This document shows, one piece after another, positions 17,527 through 27,106 of a stretch of 64,000 nucleotides of DNA (the stretch's first letter is position 1; every line of letters starts with the position of its first letter). The position numbers were made by a program, and so were the translations under genes. The notes beneath the pieces were generated by a model, which saw only the letters and a list, made by a program, of their open reading frames with translations, had not been told where the DNA came from and did no database searches. This DNA is from Sphingomonas oleivorans (GTDB lineage: Bacteria > Pseudomonadota > Alphaproteobacteria > Sphingomonadales > Sphingomonadaceae): contig NZ_NWBU01000009.1 of assembly GCF_003050615.1 (NCBI RefSeq), forward strand, positions 62,001 through 126,000, read 5' to 3'.

Positions 17527-19062
17527 TCAGCTGGAGGCAGGTTTTCCCGGCGATTTCATGCGGAAAAGGACGCGATCCTCATGCGTGAAGCCGCGATACC
17601 AGATCACCGCGCCATAGCTCAGCAGGATGAGCGGGATGCCGAAGATCAGCTCGGCCCATTCCGGAAGCTGTGTCGCGGCCGCGCCGACCGCCGCTCCCAC
17701 GATCGCGGCATGGACCAGCGCCCAGCGCCAGCCCTGCACCGGCGCGCCGAGCAGTCGGGCGAGAAGGCGCGCCTTGAGGATCGAGGCGAGGCCGAGCGCG
17801 AGCATCATCGCGATCGCCGGGCCGGCGGCGGCGAACAGGTCGTCGCGCATCGGCACATGCCCGTCCAGTGCTGCATGGATGCCATGTACCAGCGCGAAGC
17901 TCAGCCCCGCCTGCACGCCGATCATGCCGAGCGATATCAGCAGGTTGCGCTTGCGTGCCACATAGATCAGCGCCGATTCCGAGACGACGGCGGTGGCCGC
18001 CACCACCTCGGCCGCGAGCAGGAAGGCGAGCGCGCCCGTGCCGCTGACGAAGGTGGGGCCGACAAGGCCCATCACCGCCTCGCCCGGAATGCCGAGCGCG
18101 AGCGCGATGCCGGTCTGCGCGGCGAGAATCCAGAAGCCCACCTGGCGCACCTGCTTGGCGACGGCGGCCTTGTTCCCCGCCTCCAGATTCTGGGTGATGA
18201 CGGGGCCCAATATCGGATCGAAGCTGGTCTTGAGCTTCTGCGGCAGCGAGGCGACCTGCTGCGCGACATAATAGATGCCGACAATGGCGGGCGAGAAGAA
18301 CAGGCCGAGTATGGCGATGTCGAGCCGGCGCGAGCCCCATTCGATCGCGTCCGCGGCGGCGAGCGGCACGTTGCGCTTGGCGATGCCGAGCAGCCGGCTC
18401 GGCTGCGGCCGCCAGCCGCGTGGGCGGCCGTAGCTGCGCATCAAGGGCCAGATCGAGGCCGCGAGCGCCGCGACCACCGAAAGCACATAGGACAGGATCA
18501 GCCCGTCGCGCAGCGAATACCAACTCAGCGCCAGCGCGCCGATGCTGATCGTCCAGGGCTCGACGATCGAGCGCGCCATGACGGTGGCGCCGATATCCCG
18601 CCGATAGGCGAGGGCGGAGAGCGCTATGTCCGACCAGGCGAGCGCGAAGATGGTGAGCGGAAGCAGCGCTTCCGACCCGAACATGTCGCTGTTTGGGAAC
18701 ATCATCTGCGGGAAGAGGGCGAGTATGCCCGCCGCGATCGCGGAGGCGAGGGCGGCGACCAGCATCGCATCCCATACGACATGGACATGCGGCCGCTCGG
18801 TGCCCGAAAGCTGCTCAGCCAGCCCGCGCTTGAGGCCGAGCGTCGCGATCTGCGCGGCGAATTCGACGACGATCACGGCATAGGCGAAACGGCCCAGCGC
18901 GTCCGCGCCATAGATGCGGCCCGCCACGAACAGGAAGGGCAGCCGCGCCGCCAGCCGGATCAGGAAGCCGAAGAAGTTGGTGCGGCCGCCCTTGGCGAGG
19001 ACGGCGATGTCCTCCCCGGGCTTGAGCGGCGGCGGCGCACCCCGCGCCGGATGCGCCGTCAA
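17527..19062 (-). CDS. Polysaccharide flippase-like integral membrane protein
   Basis: 511 residues with about 12 hydrophobic segments (for example FFGFLIRLAARLPFLFVAG, ASAIAAGILALF, AIMMLALGLASI). The arrangement resembles Wzx/MATE-type oligosaccharide flippases, with the RLDIAILGLFFSPAIVGIYYVAQQV segment typical of the family. The substrate is unknown. The start is TTG at 19062, overlapping the polA stop as TTGA; no better in-frame start lies nearby, so translation is probably coupled to polA. The C-terminal tail is cytoplasmic and basic. Confidence 0.75.
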   Translation of the reverse strand: MTAHPARGAPPPLKPGEDIAVLAKGGRTNFFGFLIRLAARLPFLFVAGRIYGADALGRFAYAVIVVEFAAQIATLGLKRGLAEQLSGTERPHVHVVWDAMLVAALASAIAAGILALFPQMMFPNSDMFGSEALLPLTIFALAWSDIALSALAYRRDIGATVMARSIVEPWTISIGALALSWYSLRDGLILSYVLSVVAALAASIWPLMRSYGRPRGWRPQPSRLLGIAKRNVPLAAADAIEWGSRRLDIAILGLFFSPAIVGIYYVAQQVASLPQKLKTSFDPILGPVITQNLEAGNKAAVAKQVRQVGFWILAAQTGIALALGIPGEAVMGLVGPTFVSGTGALAFLLAAEVVAATAVVSESALIYVARKRNLLISLGMIGVQAGLSFALVHGIHAALDGHVPMRDDLFAAAGPAIAMMLALGLASILKARLLARLLGAPVQGWRWALVHAAIVGAAVGAAATQLPEWAELIFGIPLILLSYGAVIWYRGFTHEDRVLFRMKSPGKPASS

Positions 19063-21806
19063 TGCGCGGCGCCCCAGCTATGGCCCGTGCCGATTTCGAC
19101 GCCGAGCGGCACCGAAAGGCGGATGGCGGGCTCGGCGGCCGTCTCCATCACGCGGCGGATCACCGCGCTGGCGGCGGGAACATCGCTCTCGGGCAGCTCG
19201 AAGACGAGCTCGTCATGGACCTGGAGGAGCATTGTCACGTCGGCCAGGCCGGCTTCGGCGAGCGCGGGCCCCATGCGGACCATGGCGCGCTTGATGATGT
19301 CGGCGCTCGTCCCCTGGATCGGCGCGTTGATCGCCTGGCGCTCGGCCGCCTGCCGCTCGCCCTGCTTGGACGAACGGATGCCGGGCAGATGCGTCTTGCG
19401 GCCGAAAAGGGTGGTGACATAGCCCTGCTCGCGCACCTTGGTGAGCGTTTCGGCGATGTAGCGGTTGATGCCGGGGAAACGATCGAAATAGCGGTCGATC
19501 ATCGCCTGCGCCTCGATGCGATCGACCCCCAGCCGCCCGGCCAACCCCCAGGAGGAGATGCCGTAGAGGATCGCGAAATTGATCGTCTTGGCGCGCCCGC
19601 GCGTCTCGCGGTTGACCTCGCCGAACAGCTCCATCGCGGTGAGGTTGTGAATGTCCTCACCTCTGGCGAAGGCGTCGCGGAGCGCGGGCACCTCGGCCAT
19701 GTGCGCGGCGAGACGGAGCTCGATCTGCGAATAGTCCGCTGACAGGATCAGCTTGCCGGGGGCGGCGACGAAGGCGTCGCGGATGCGGCGGCCGATCGCG
19801 GTGCGGATCGGGATATTCTGCAGGTTGGGATCGGTGGAGGAAAGCCGCCCGGTCTGCGCGACGGCGAGGCTGAAGCTGGTGTGGACGCGGTTGGTGGCCG
19901 GATTGATCTGCGCCTGGAGCGCGTCGGTATAGGTGCTCTTGAGCTTGGCGAGCTGGCGCCATTCGAGCACCTTGGCGGCGATCTCCGCGCCGTCGCCGGC
20001 GAGCCGCTCAAGCTCGTTCACGTCGGTCGAATAGACGCCGGTCTTGCCCTTGCGTCCGCCCTTCAGGCCGAGCCGATCGAACAATATCTCGCCCAGCTGC
20101 TTGGGGCTGCCGATGGTGAAGGGGCTGCCGGCGAGGGCGTGGATTTCCGCCTCCAGCCGGGCGATCTCGCCCGCGAACTCGCCCGACAGGCGCGCCAGCT
20201 CCTCGCGATCGACATGCACGCCGGCGCGCTCCATTTCGGCCACGACGGGCACGAGCGGGCGATCGACCAGCTCATAGACACGCGTCGCCGCCTCTGGCGA
20301 CAGGCGGGGCTTGAGCTTGCGCCACAGGCGGAGCGTCACATCCGCATCCTCGGCGGCATATTCGGTCGCCCGGTCGAGCGGCACCTTGTCGAAGCTGATC
20401 TGATTCTTGCCCGTGCCGCACACCGTCTTGAACTCGATGCAGGCATGGTCGAGATGGCGCATCGCGAGATCGTCCATGCCATGCGCGGTGAGCCCGGCAT
20501 CGAGATCATAGCTGAGCAGCATCGTATCGTCATAAGGCGCGACATCGACGCCGTTGCGGCGCAGCATGACCAGATCATATTTCAGATTCTGGCCGATCTT
20601 GAGCGTCGCCGGATCCTCAAGCAGCGGCTTGAGCTTCGTCAGCACCAGATCGAGCGGAAGCTGCGCGGGCGTTTCGCTGAGCAGCCCGTCGCCGGTGTGG
20701 CCGACGGGGATGTAGCAGGCCTTGCCCGGCGCCGTGGCGAGGCTCACCCCCACCAGCCGCGCGCGCATGCAGTCGATATGGTCCGTTTCGGTATCGACCG
20801 CGATCATGCTGGCCGCGAACCCGTCCGCGATCCAGCGGTCGAGCGCCTCCTCGGTGACAACCGTTTCATACTCCTTATGGACGAAGGGCGGCTCCGCCTC
20901 CTCCGCGATCGCGGCGGGCGCAGACACGGGCTCGGCCGAGGGACCGCCGACCTTGAGCAGCAGCGAGCGGAAGCCCTGTTCCTCCAGGAAAGCGCGTAGC
21001 GGCTCGGGCGGCAGGCCCTTCAGCGCCAGATCGTCGAGCGGCTCGGGCAGCGGCTGATCGCAGACGAGCCGCACCAGCTCGCGCGAAAGCCGCGCATTGG
21101 CGGCATGGTCGATCAGCGACTGGCGCAGCTTGGGCTTGGTGATCGTCTCCGCATTGGCGAGTACCGCCTCGACATCGCCGAACTGCTGAATGAGCTGCGA
21201 TGCGGTCTTGGGCCCGATGCCCGGCACGCCGGGAACATTGTCGACGCTGTCGCCCATCAGCGCCAGCACCTCGCCGAGCTGCGCGGGCGGCACGCCGAAT
21301 TTCTCGACCACATAGTCCGCGCCGAGGCGGCGGTTGTTCATCGTGTCGAGCATGTCGAGCCCGGGCTCGATCAGCTGCATCAGATCCTTGTCGGAGGAAA
21401 CGATCGTCACCTGCCAGCCCTTGGCGAGTGCGGCCTTGGCATAGCAGGCGATGATGTCGTCCGCCTCCAGCCCCGGCTGTTCGATGCAGGGCACCGAAAA
21501 GGCGCGGGTGGCATCGCGGATCAGCGGGAATTGGGGAACGAGATCCTCAGGCGGCGGCGGCCGGTGCGCCTTGTACTTGTCGTAGAGATCGTTGCGGAAC
21601 GTCTTGGACGAGGCATCGAAGATCACCGCCAGATGCGTCGGCCCGTCCGCCTTGTGGAGATCGTCGACCAGCTTCCAGAGCATGGTGGTGAAGCCATAGA
21701 CGGCGCCAGCCGGCACGCCATGCCGGTTGGTGAGCGGCGGCAGCCGATGATAGGCTCGGAAGATATAGCCCGAGCCGTCGACGAGATAGAGATGGTTCGT
21801 GGTCAT
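19059..21806 (-). CDS. polA: DNA polymerase I
   Basis: 915 residues. All three domains are present. The 5'-nuclease domain starts LYLVDGSGYIFRAYH and contains ASSKTFRNDLYDKYKAHR. The 3'-5' exonuclease has DTETDHID, the NLKYDLVML block and YAAEDADVT, so proofreading residues look intact. The polymerase domain has ADYSQIELRLAAHM (motif A), the O-helix RAKTINFAILYGIS and LQVHDELVFE (motif C). The ATG at 21806 gives the canonical start; the open frame extends 42 codons further with no homology. It fills gaps in replication and excision repair. Confidence 0.97.
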   Translation of the reverse strand: MTTNHLYLVDGSGYIFRAYHRLPPLTNRHGVPAGAVYGFTTMLWKLVDDLHKADGPTHLAVIFDASSKTFRNDLYDKYKAHRPPPPEDLVPQFPLIRDATRAFSVPCIEQPGLEADDIIACYAKAALAKGWQVTIVSSDKDLMQLIEPGLDMLDTMNNRRLGADYVVEKFGVPPAQLGEVLALMGDSVDNVPGVPGIGPKTASQLIQQFGDVEAVLANAETITKPKLRQSLIDHAANARLSRELVRLVCDQPLPEPLDDLALKGLPPEPLRAFLEEQGFRSLLLKVGGPSAEPVSAPAAIAEEAEPPFVHKEYETVVTEEALDRWIADGFAASMIAVDTETDHIDCMRARLVGVSLATAPGKACYIPVGHTGDGLLSETPAQLPLDLVLTKLKPLLEDPATLKIGQNLKYDLVMLRRNGVDVAPYDDTMLLSYDLDAGLTAHGMDDLAMRHLDHACIEFKTVCGTGKNQISFDKVPLDRATEYAAEDADVTLRLWRKLKPRLSPEAATRVYELVDRPLVPVVAEMERAGVHVDREELARLSGEFAGEIARLEAEIHALAGSPFTIGSPKQLGEILFDRLGLKGGRKGKTGVYSTDVNELERLAGDGAEIAAKVLEWRQLAKLKSTYTDALQAQINPATNRVHTSFSLAVAQTGRLSSTDPNLQNIPIRTAIGRRIRDAFVAAPGKLILSADYSQIELRLAAHMAEVPALRDAFARGEDIHNLTAMELFGEVNRETRGRAKTINFAILYGISSWGLAGRLGVDRIEAQAMIDRYFDRFPGINRYIAETLTKVREQGYVTTLFGRKTHLPGIRSSKQGERQAAERQAINAPIQGTSADIIKRAMVRMGPALAEAGLADVTMLLQVHDELVFELPESDVPAASAVIRRVMETAAEPAIRLSVPLGVEIGTGHSWGAAH

Positions 21807-21888
21807 GAAGGCCCGCGATGTAGCAAGGCCGCGCTCCGCTTGCCAGCGGCGAGGCAGGGCATAACGAGACGGATAAAGGGGAGAGGAT

Positions 21889-22770
21889 ATGAACCGCAGA
21901 TTTTTCCTGGCCGCGAGTATCGCCTGCGCCACGCTTTCGGCCGTTCCGGCTTATGCCAGGGCGCCTTTCGCGTCCGATCGCATCATCGTCGAGGCACGAG
22001 GCAAGGGGCCGGATGTGATCCTGATCCCGGGGCTCAGCTCCGCGCCGCGAATGTGGGAATCGACCGTGGCGGCGCTGCCCGGCTATCGCTACCATCTGGT
22101 GCATGTGCGCGGTTTTGCGGGCGTGCCCGCGGGCGGCAATGCGCGCGGCGACGTGGCGGCGGGCGTCGCGGAGGAGATTGCGCGCTATATCGATGATGCG
22201 AAGCTGAAGAGGCCGGCGGTGATCGGCCATTCGATGGGCGGCACGATCGGCATGATGATCGCCGCGCGCCACCCGGCGTCGCTCTCCCGGCTGATGGTGG
22301 TGGATATGCTGCCCTTCATGGGCGCGCTGTTCGGCCCGCCCGGCACTACGGCCGAGAGCGTCAGGCCGATTGCCGACCAGATTGCGGCGGGCTTGAAGGC
22401 CTCGACCGGCGATGCGCGCCGCGCCCGCATCGTCCAGACGATCGGGGGCATGATCCGCACGGAGAGCGAACGGCCGGCGGCGGTGGAGGAGGGGGTGAAG
22501 AGCGACCCGGATGTCGCCGCGCGCAGCTTCCGCGAGCTGATCGTCACCGATCTGCGCCCCGAACTGCCCCATGTCACCGTGCCGACGACGATACTCTATG
22601 TGACGCCCGGCGGTGTGCCGCTGAGCGATGCGCAGGTGGACGGATTCTACAAATTCTCCTTCGCGGGGCTGAAGGGCGCGAAGCTGGTCCGCGTGCCGGA
22701 CAGCGCGCATTTCATCATGTTCGACAATCCCGCGCGCTTCCGGAGCGAGATGCGGGCGTTCTTGGAATAA
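21889..22770 (+). CDS. Exported alpha/beta hydrolase
   Basis: 293 residues. N-terminal signal peptide (MNRRFFLAASIACATL ... AYA-R). Alpha/beta fold with oxyanion strand VILIPGLSSAPRMW, nucleophile elbow VIGHSMGGTIG (Ser about 116), an acid in the segment before the last helix, and catalytic His in VPDSAHFIMFDNP. The substrate is unknown. ATG has a GGGGAGAGG site. Divergent from polA. Confidence 0.85.
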   Translation: MNRRFFLAASIACATLSAVPAYARAPFASDRIIVEARGKGPDVILIPGLSSAPRMWESTVAALPGYRYHLVHVRGFAGVPAGGNARGDVAAGVAEEIARYIDDAKLKRPAVIGHSMGGTIGMMIAARHPASLSRLMVVDMLPFMGALFGPPGTTAESVRPIADQIAAGLKASTGDARRARIVQTIGGMIRTESERPAAVEEGVKSDPDVAARSFRELIVTDLRPELPHVTVPTTILYVTPGGVPLSDAQVDGFYKFSFAGLKGAKLVRVPDSAHFIMFDNPARFRSEMRAFLE

Positions 22771-22783
22771 GCGAAAGATCGTC

Positions 22784-22804
22784 GCCCCTGCGCAGGGCAG
22801 GGGC
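22784..22804. repeat. Palindrome between convergent hydrolase and nadB
   Basis: 8-bp stem gcccctgc / gcaggggc with a five-base loop in the 42-bp gap between convergent genes; another copy of the 'cccctgc' family. Confidence 0.6.
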
Positions 22805-22812
22805 AGCGGGAT

Positions 22813-24402
22813 TCAGGGCACCAGAACCGTGTCGACCGCCTCGGGCAGCAGACCGGGATAGTCGAGCGTATAGTGCAGCCCCCGGCTCTCCTTGCGGTGG
22901 AGCGCCGAGCGCACGATCAGGTCGGCAACCTCGACGAGGTTGCGCAGCTCGATCAGGTCGGGCGTGACGCGATAATTGCCATAATATTCGGCTACTTCCT
23001 GGCGGAGCAGCGCGACGCGGTGCTGCGCGCGCTCCAGCCGCTTGGTGGTGCGCACAATGCCGACATAGTCCCACATGAAGCGGCGGATCTCGCGCCAATT
23101 ATGCTGGACGACGACATCCTCGTCCGAATCGGACACGCGGCTTTCGTCCCAGGCGCGGATCAGCGGCGGGGGCGGCAGATCCGTCCAATTGGCCTTGATA
23201 TGCTCGGCAGCGCTCTGCCCGAAGACGAAGCATTCGAGCAGCGAGTTGGAGGCGAGCCGGTTGGCGCCGTGCAGGCCCGACTGGGTGCATTCGCCGGCCG
23301 CATAGAGGCCGGGCAGGTCGGTTCGCCCATGGCGATCGATGACGATGCCGCCGCAGGTATAATGGGCGGCGGGCACGACCGGGATCGGCTGCGTCTTGAT
23401 GTCGATGCCGATTTCCAGCAGCCGCTTGGCGATGGTCGGGAAATGCGCCTCGATGAATTCGGGCGGGCGATGGCTAATGTCGAGATGGACATAGTCTAGG
23501 CCCAGCCGCTTGATCTCATGGTCGATCGCGCGGGCGACGATGTCGCGCGGGGCGAGCTCGGCGCGGGGATCGAAATCCGGCATGAAGCGATGGCCGTCGG
23601 TGGGCAGTTTGAGCTGCCCGCCCTCGCCGCGCATGGCCTCGGTGATCAGGAAATTCTTGACCTCCGGGTGGAACAGGCAGGTCGGGTGGAACTGGTTGAA
23701 CTCCATGTTGGAGATGCGGCAGCCCGCCCGCCAGGCCATGGCGATCCCGTCTCCCGTGGCACCACGCGGGGAGGTGGAGAAGAGATAGGCGCGGCTCGCC
23801 CCGCCGGTCGCGAGGATCGTCGCCCGGCCGGTGAAGGGTTCCACCTGGCCCGTCGCGCGATCGAGCGCATAGACGCCCCAGACATGGCCGTCGCCCGAAT
23901 AGCGCACGCCATGCCGGCCGGTGATGAGGTCGATCGCCGCCATGTCGGGCACGAGCGTGATGTTCGGATGCGCGATCGCCGCCCGTTCGAGCGCCTGCTG
24001 CACCGCCCAGCCGGTCGCGTCGTCGACATGGACGATACGGCGATGGCTGTGGCCGCCCTCACGCGTGAGGTGCCAGCGTTCCTGCTGCTCGCCCGGATTG
24101 AAGGGCACGCCGAGCTCGGCCAGCCGCTCGATCGCGGCGGGGGCGTTTTCGACGACGAATTCCACGGTGCGTCGGTCGTTGAGGCCGGCGCCGGCCGTCA
24201 TCGTGTCCTCGATATGCGATTCGAACGTGTCGCCCGGCTCCAGCACCGCCGCGATCCCGCCCTGCGCGCGCGCGGTGGAGCCTTCCGAAATGCCGGCCTT
24301 GGCAAGCACGACGACGCGATGATGATCCGCCAGGTTGAGCGCCGCGGTAAGCCCCGCCGCGCCCGAACCGATCACGACGACGTCATGGGAGTGATCAGGC
24401 AT
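22813..24402 (-). CDS. nadB: L-aspartate oxidase
   Basis: 529 residues. It oxidises L-aspartate to iminoaspartate, the first step of NAD synthesis. FAD-binding VVVIGSGAAGLTAALNL, the flavin-contacting SEGSTARAQGGIAAVL and TREGGHSHRRIVHVDD, and the EFNQFHPTCLFHP motif separate it from succinate dehydrogenase. nadA and nadC are not next to it here. The start overlaps the end of the ABC ATPase gene by eight bases. Confidence 0.95.
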   Translation of the reverse strand: MPDHSHDVVVIGSGAAGLTAALNLADHHRVVVLAKAGISEGSTARAQGGIAAVLEPGDTFESHIEDTMTAGAGLNDRRTVEFVVENAPAAIERLAELGVPFNPGEQQERWHLTREGGHSHRRIVHVDDATGWAVQQALERAAIAHPNITLVPDMAAIDLITGRHGVRYSGDGHVWGVYALDRATGQVEPFTGRATILATGGASRAYLFSTSPRGATGDGIAMAWRAGCRISNMEFNQFHPTCLFHPEVKNFLITEAMRGEGGQLKLPTDGHRFMPDFDPRAELAPRDIVARAIDHEIKRLGLDYVHLDISHRPPEFIEAHFPTIAKRLLEIGIDIKTQPIPVVPAAHYTCGGIVIDRHGRTDLPGLYAAGECTQSGLHGANRLASNSLLECFVFGQSAAEHIKANWTDLPPPPLIRAWDESRVSDSDEDVVVQHNWREIRRFMWDYVGIVRTTKRLERAQHRVALLRQEVAEYYGNYRVTPDLIELRNLVEVADLIVRSALHRKESRGLHYTLDYPGLLPEAVDTVLVP

Positions 24403-25333
24403 TTGCGCGTTCCGGCGCGCCCGCGCGCGTGAGATTCAGGAACACATCCTCCAGGTCCGCCTCGCGGGTCGAGACGTCGACGATGCCGAGCCCGGCGGAT
24501 TGCAGCGCCGCCAGCACCTCGCCCGCATTCACCTTGTCCTTGGAGTAAGTGATGACCACGGTGCGCTGGCTCTTGAGCTCGATCTTCTCGAAGCAGGAGG
24601 CGGTGGGCGCTTCGGTCAGGTCGCGGTCGACGGTCACTTCCACCGCCTTTTCCTGCGCCATGCCGACGAGCGCGCGGGTCGGCTCATTGGCGATGAGGCG
24701 GCCATGGTTGATGATCGCGATGCGATCGCACAGCTCCTCCGCTTCCTCCAGATAATGGGTGGTGAGGACGACGGTGGTGCCCTGCGCATTCAATTCGCGC
24801 ACATAGGCCCAGAGCTGCTGGCGAAGCTCGATATCGACGCCGGCGGTCGGCTCGTCGAGCACGAGGACGGGCGGCGCGTGGACCAGCGCCTTGGCCACCA
24901 GCAGCCGCCGCTTCATGCCGCCCGAAAGCGTGCGCGCGGGGGCATTGGCCTTATCGGCGAGATGGACAGCGCGCAGCAGTTCCATCGAGCGGCGCTTCGC
25001 CTTGGGCACGCCATAGAGGCCGGCATAGATTTCCAGCGTCTCGAACGGCGTGAAGAAGGGATCGAACAATATTTCCTGCGGCACGATGCCGATCGAGGCG
25101 CGCGCGTTGCGCGGATGGCGATCGATGTCGAAGCCCCAGATGGCGGCGCTGCCCCCGCTCTTGGTGACCAGTCCGGCCAATATGTTGATCATCGTCGATT
25201 TGCCCGCGCCATTGGGCCCGAGCAGGCCGAATATCTGCCCCCGGGGAATATCCAGCGTCACGCCTGAAAGCGCCTGCTTGCCGCCCTTATAGGTTTTGGA
25301 GAGATTCTGGATGCTGATCGCAACGTCGTTCAT
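24395..25333 (-). CDS. ABC transporter ATP-binding protein (multidrug/ABC-2 type)
   Basis: 312 residues. Walker A GLLGPNGAGKSTMINIL, Q-loop GIVPQEILFDPFFT, signature LSGGMKRRLLVAKAL, Walker B VLVLDEPTAGVD and the switch His in VVLTTHYLEEAEEL. The C-terminal extension ending LEDVFLNLTR is typical of ABC-2 exporters. No permease gene adjoins it; nadB follows instead. ATG at 25333 fits the domain start. Confidence 0.9.
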   Translation of the reverse strand: MNDVAISIQNLSKTYKGGKQALSGVTLDIPRGQIFGLLGPNGAGKSTMINILAGLVTKSGGSAAIWGFDIDRHPRNARASIGIVPQEILFDPFFTPFETLEIYAGLYGVPKAKRRSMELLRAVHLADKANAPARTLSGGMKRRLLVAKALVHAPPVLVLDEPTAGVDIELRQQLWAYVRELNAQGTTVVLTTHYLEEAEELCDRIAIINHGRLIANEPTRALVGMAQEKAVEVTVDRDLTEAPTASCFEKIELKSQRTVVITYSKDKVNAGEVLAALQSAGLGIVDVSTREADLEDVFLNLTRAGAPERANA

Positions 25334-25436
25334 GGCCTGAGCGCATAGCCGTTGCGCGGGGCGCGCGCAAAGCCAAGTCGCGGACAGTATCGAGCATAAT
25401 TGCGTGGGCCTGCGGAGCTTGCTAATTCTTGCCGCC

Positions 25437-25652
25437 ATGATCGCACCGCCCGAAACCACCCGTGTCACCAGCCCGCGCGTCGCCTGTGACGGCGCCAGCC
25501 AGATTCCCGGCGGGGCCGCGCTCGGCCATCCCCGCGTCTGGCTGGAGATTGACGAGAAGGGCTATGTCGATTGCGGTTATTGCGATCGCCGCTTCATCCT
25601 GGTCGGCGGGCCGGCGGATGTCGCTGCGGATGGGGATGCCAAGGCGGCCTGA
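25437..25652 (+). CDS. CHCC-type zinc-finger domain protein
   Basis: 71 residues. Cys/His spacing VACDGASQ ... LGHPRVWLEI ... DCGYCDRRF matches the CHCC zinc-finger domain of the NdufS6 family found in complex I assembly and in small bacterial proteins. The role in the host is not known; a link to respiratory complex assembly is inference. ATG at 25437 avoids an unrelated N-terminal extension. Confidence 0.85.
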   Translation: MIAPPETTRVTSPRVACDGASQIPGGAALGHPRVWLEIDEKGYVDCGYCDRRFILVGGPADVAADGDAKAA

Positions 25653-25670
25653 ACGCCCTATATCGGGGTC

Positions 25671-27101
25671 ATGACGATCATCACCGACCCCCGCCGCTTC
25701 CTCTATCGCGACGATGCGCTCGATCCGGACCGGGCGCTCCGCCTGACCGCGGAGGCGCTGAAGGGCTGCGACGATGGCGAGCTCTATCTTCAATATATCG
25801 CGTCGGAGAGCTTCGGCTTCGATGACGGCCGGCTGAAGACGGCGGATTTCAACACCCAGGCGGGCTTTGGCCTGCGCGGCATATCGGGCGAGACCACCGC
25901 CTTCGCCCATGCCAATGAGCTGAGCGAGCAGGCGATTCGCCGCGCGGCCGAGACGATGACGCTGCTCGATCCGGCCAAGGGCGCCAAGGCGCCGCCGCCG
26001 CGCCGCACCAACGCCACTCTCTATACGGCGGAAGATCCGCTGGGCCTGATCCCCTTCGCCCGCAAGGTCGATCTCTGCCAGCGGATCGACGCTGCCGCCC
26101 GTGCGCGCGATCCGCGCGTCGTGCAGGTCACGGTCGGCCTTTCGGGATCGTGGAGCGTGGTCGAGATCGTGCGGCCCGACGGCTTCATCGCGCAGGATGT
26201 GCGCCCGCTCGTCCGCCTCAACGTCAGCATCGTCGTCGAGCAGAATGGCCGGCGCGAGAGCGGCTTCTTCGGGCTGGGCGGCCGCTATCTCTACGATCGG
26301 CTGTTCGAGCCGGAGAGCTGGAATCGCGCGATCGACGAGGCGCTGGGCCAGGCGCTCGTCAATCTCGAGGCCGTCGCTGCGCCGGCGGGCGAGATGACGG
26401 TGGTGTGCGGCCCCGGCTGGCCGGGCGTGCTGCTGCACGAAGCGGTCGGCCATGGGCTGGAAGGCGATTTCAATCGCAAGGGCTCTTCCGCCTTCTCCGG
26501 CCGGATCGGCGAGCGGGTGGCGGCGCCGGGCGTAACCGTGGTCGACGACGGATCGATCGGCGCGCGGCGTGGGTCGCTCACCATCGACGATGAAGGCACG
26601 CCGACCCAGGCCAATGTCCTGATCGAGAATGGCATCCTCAAAGGCTATATGCAGGATCGGCTGAACGCGCGGCTGATGGGCGTCGCGCCCACCGGCAATG
26701 GCCGGCGCGAAAGCTTCGCCCATGCGCCGATGCCGCGCATGACCAACACCTTCATGCTCGGCGGCAACGACGATCCGGCCGAAATCCTGTCGCGCGTGAA
26801 GAACGGCATCTATGCCAAGAGCTTTGGCGGCGGCCAGGTGGACATCACCTCGGGCAAGTTCGTCTTCTCCTGCACCGAGGCTTACAAGATCGAGAATGGC
26901 CGGCTGGGCGCGCCGATCAAGGGGGCGACCCTGATCGGCGACGGCCCGTCGGTGCTGACCAAGGTGGCGGCGATCGGCAACGACATGGCGCTCGACGAAG
27001 GCGTCGGCATTTGCGGCAAGGGTGGCCAGTCCGTGCCTGCGGGCGTCGGCCAGCCCACGCTCCTGATCGACGGCCTCACCGTGGGCGGCACGGCCGCCTG
27101 A
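25671..27101 (+). CDS. tldD: Metalloprotease TldD
   Basis: 476 residues. Contains the zinc motif LLHEAVGHGLEGD (HExxxH) and the family end FGGGQVDITSGKFVFS. TldD with TldE degrades unfolded peptides and matures some peptide antibiotics. No tldE partner is adjacent. 18 bases after the CHCC gene, possibly one transcript; the patatin gene follows after five bases. Confidence 0.95.
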   Translation: MTIITDPRRFLYRDDALDPDRALRLTAEALKGCDDGELYLQYIASESFGFDDGRLKTADFNTQAGFGLRGISGETTAFAHANELSEQAIRRAAETMTLLDPAKGAKAPPPRRTNATLYTAEDPLGLIPFARKVDLCQRIDAAARARDPRVVQVTVGLSGSWSVVEIVRPDGFIAQDVRPLVRLNVSIVVEQNGRRESGFFGLGGRYLYDRLFEPESWNRAIDEALGQALVNLEAVAAPAGEMTVVCGPGWPGVLLHEAVGHGLEGDFNRKGSSAFSGRIGERVAAPGVTVVDDGSIGARRGSLTIDDEGTPTQANVLIENGILKGYMQDRLNARLMGVAPTGNGRRESFAHAPMPRMTNTFMLGGNDDPAEILSRVKNGIYAKSFGGGQVDITSGKFVFSCTEAYKIENGRLGAPIKGATLIGDGPSVLTKVAAIGNDMALDEGVGICGKGGQSVPAGVGQPTLLIDGLTVGGTAA

Positions 27102-27106
27102 CGACT

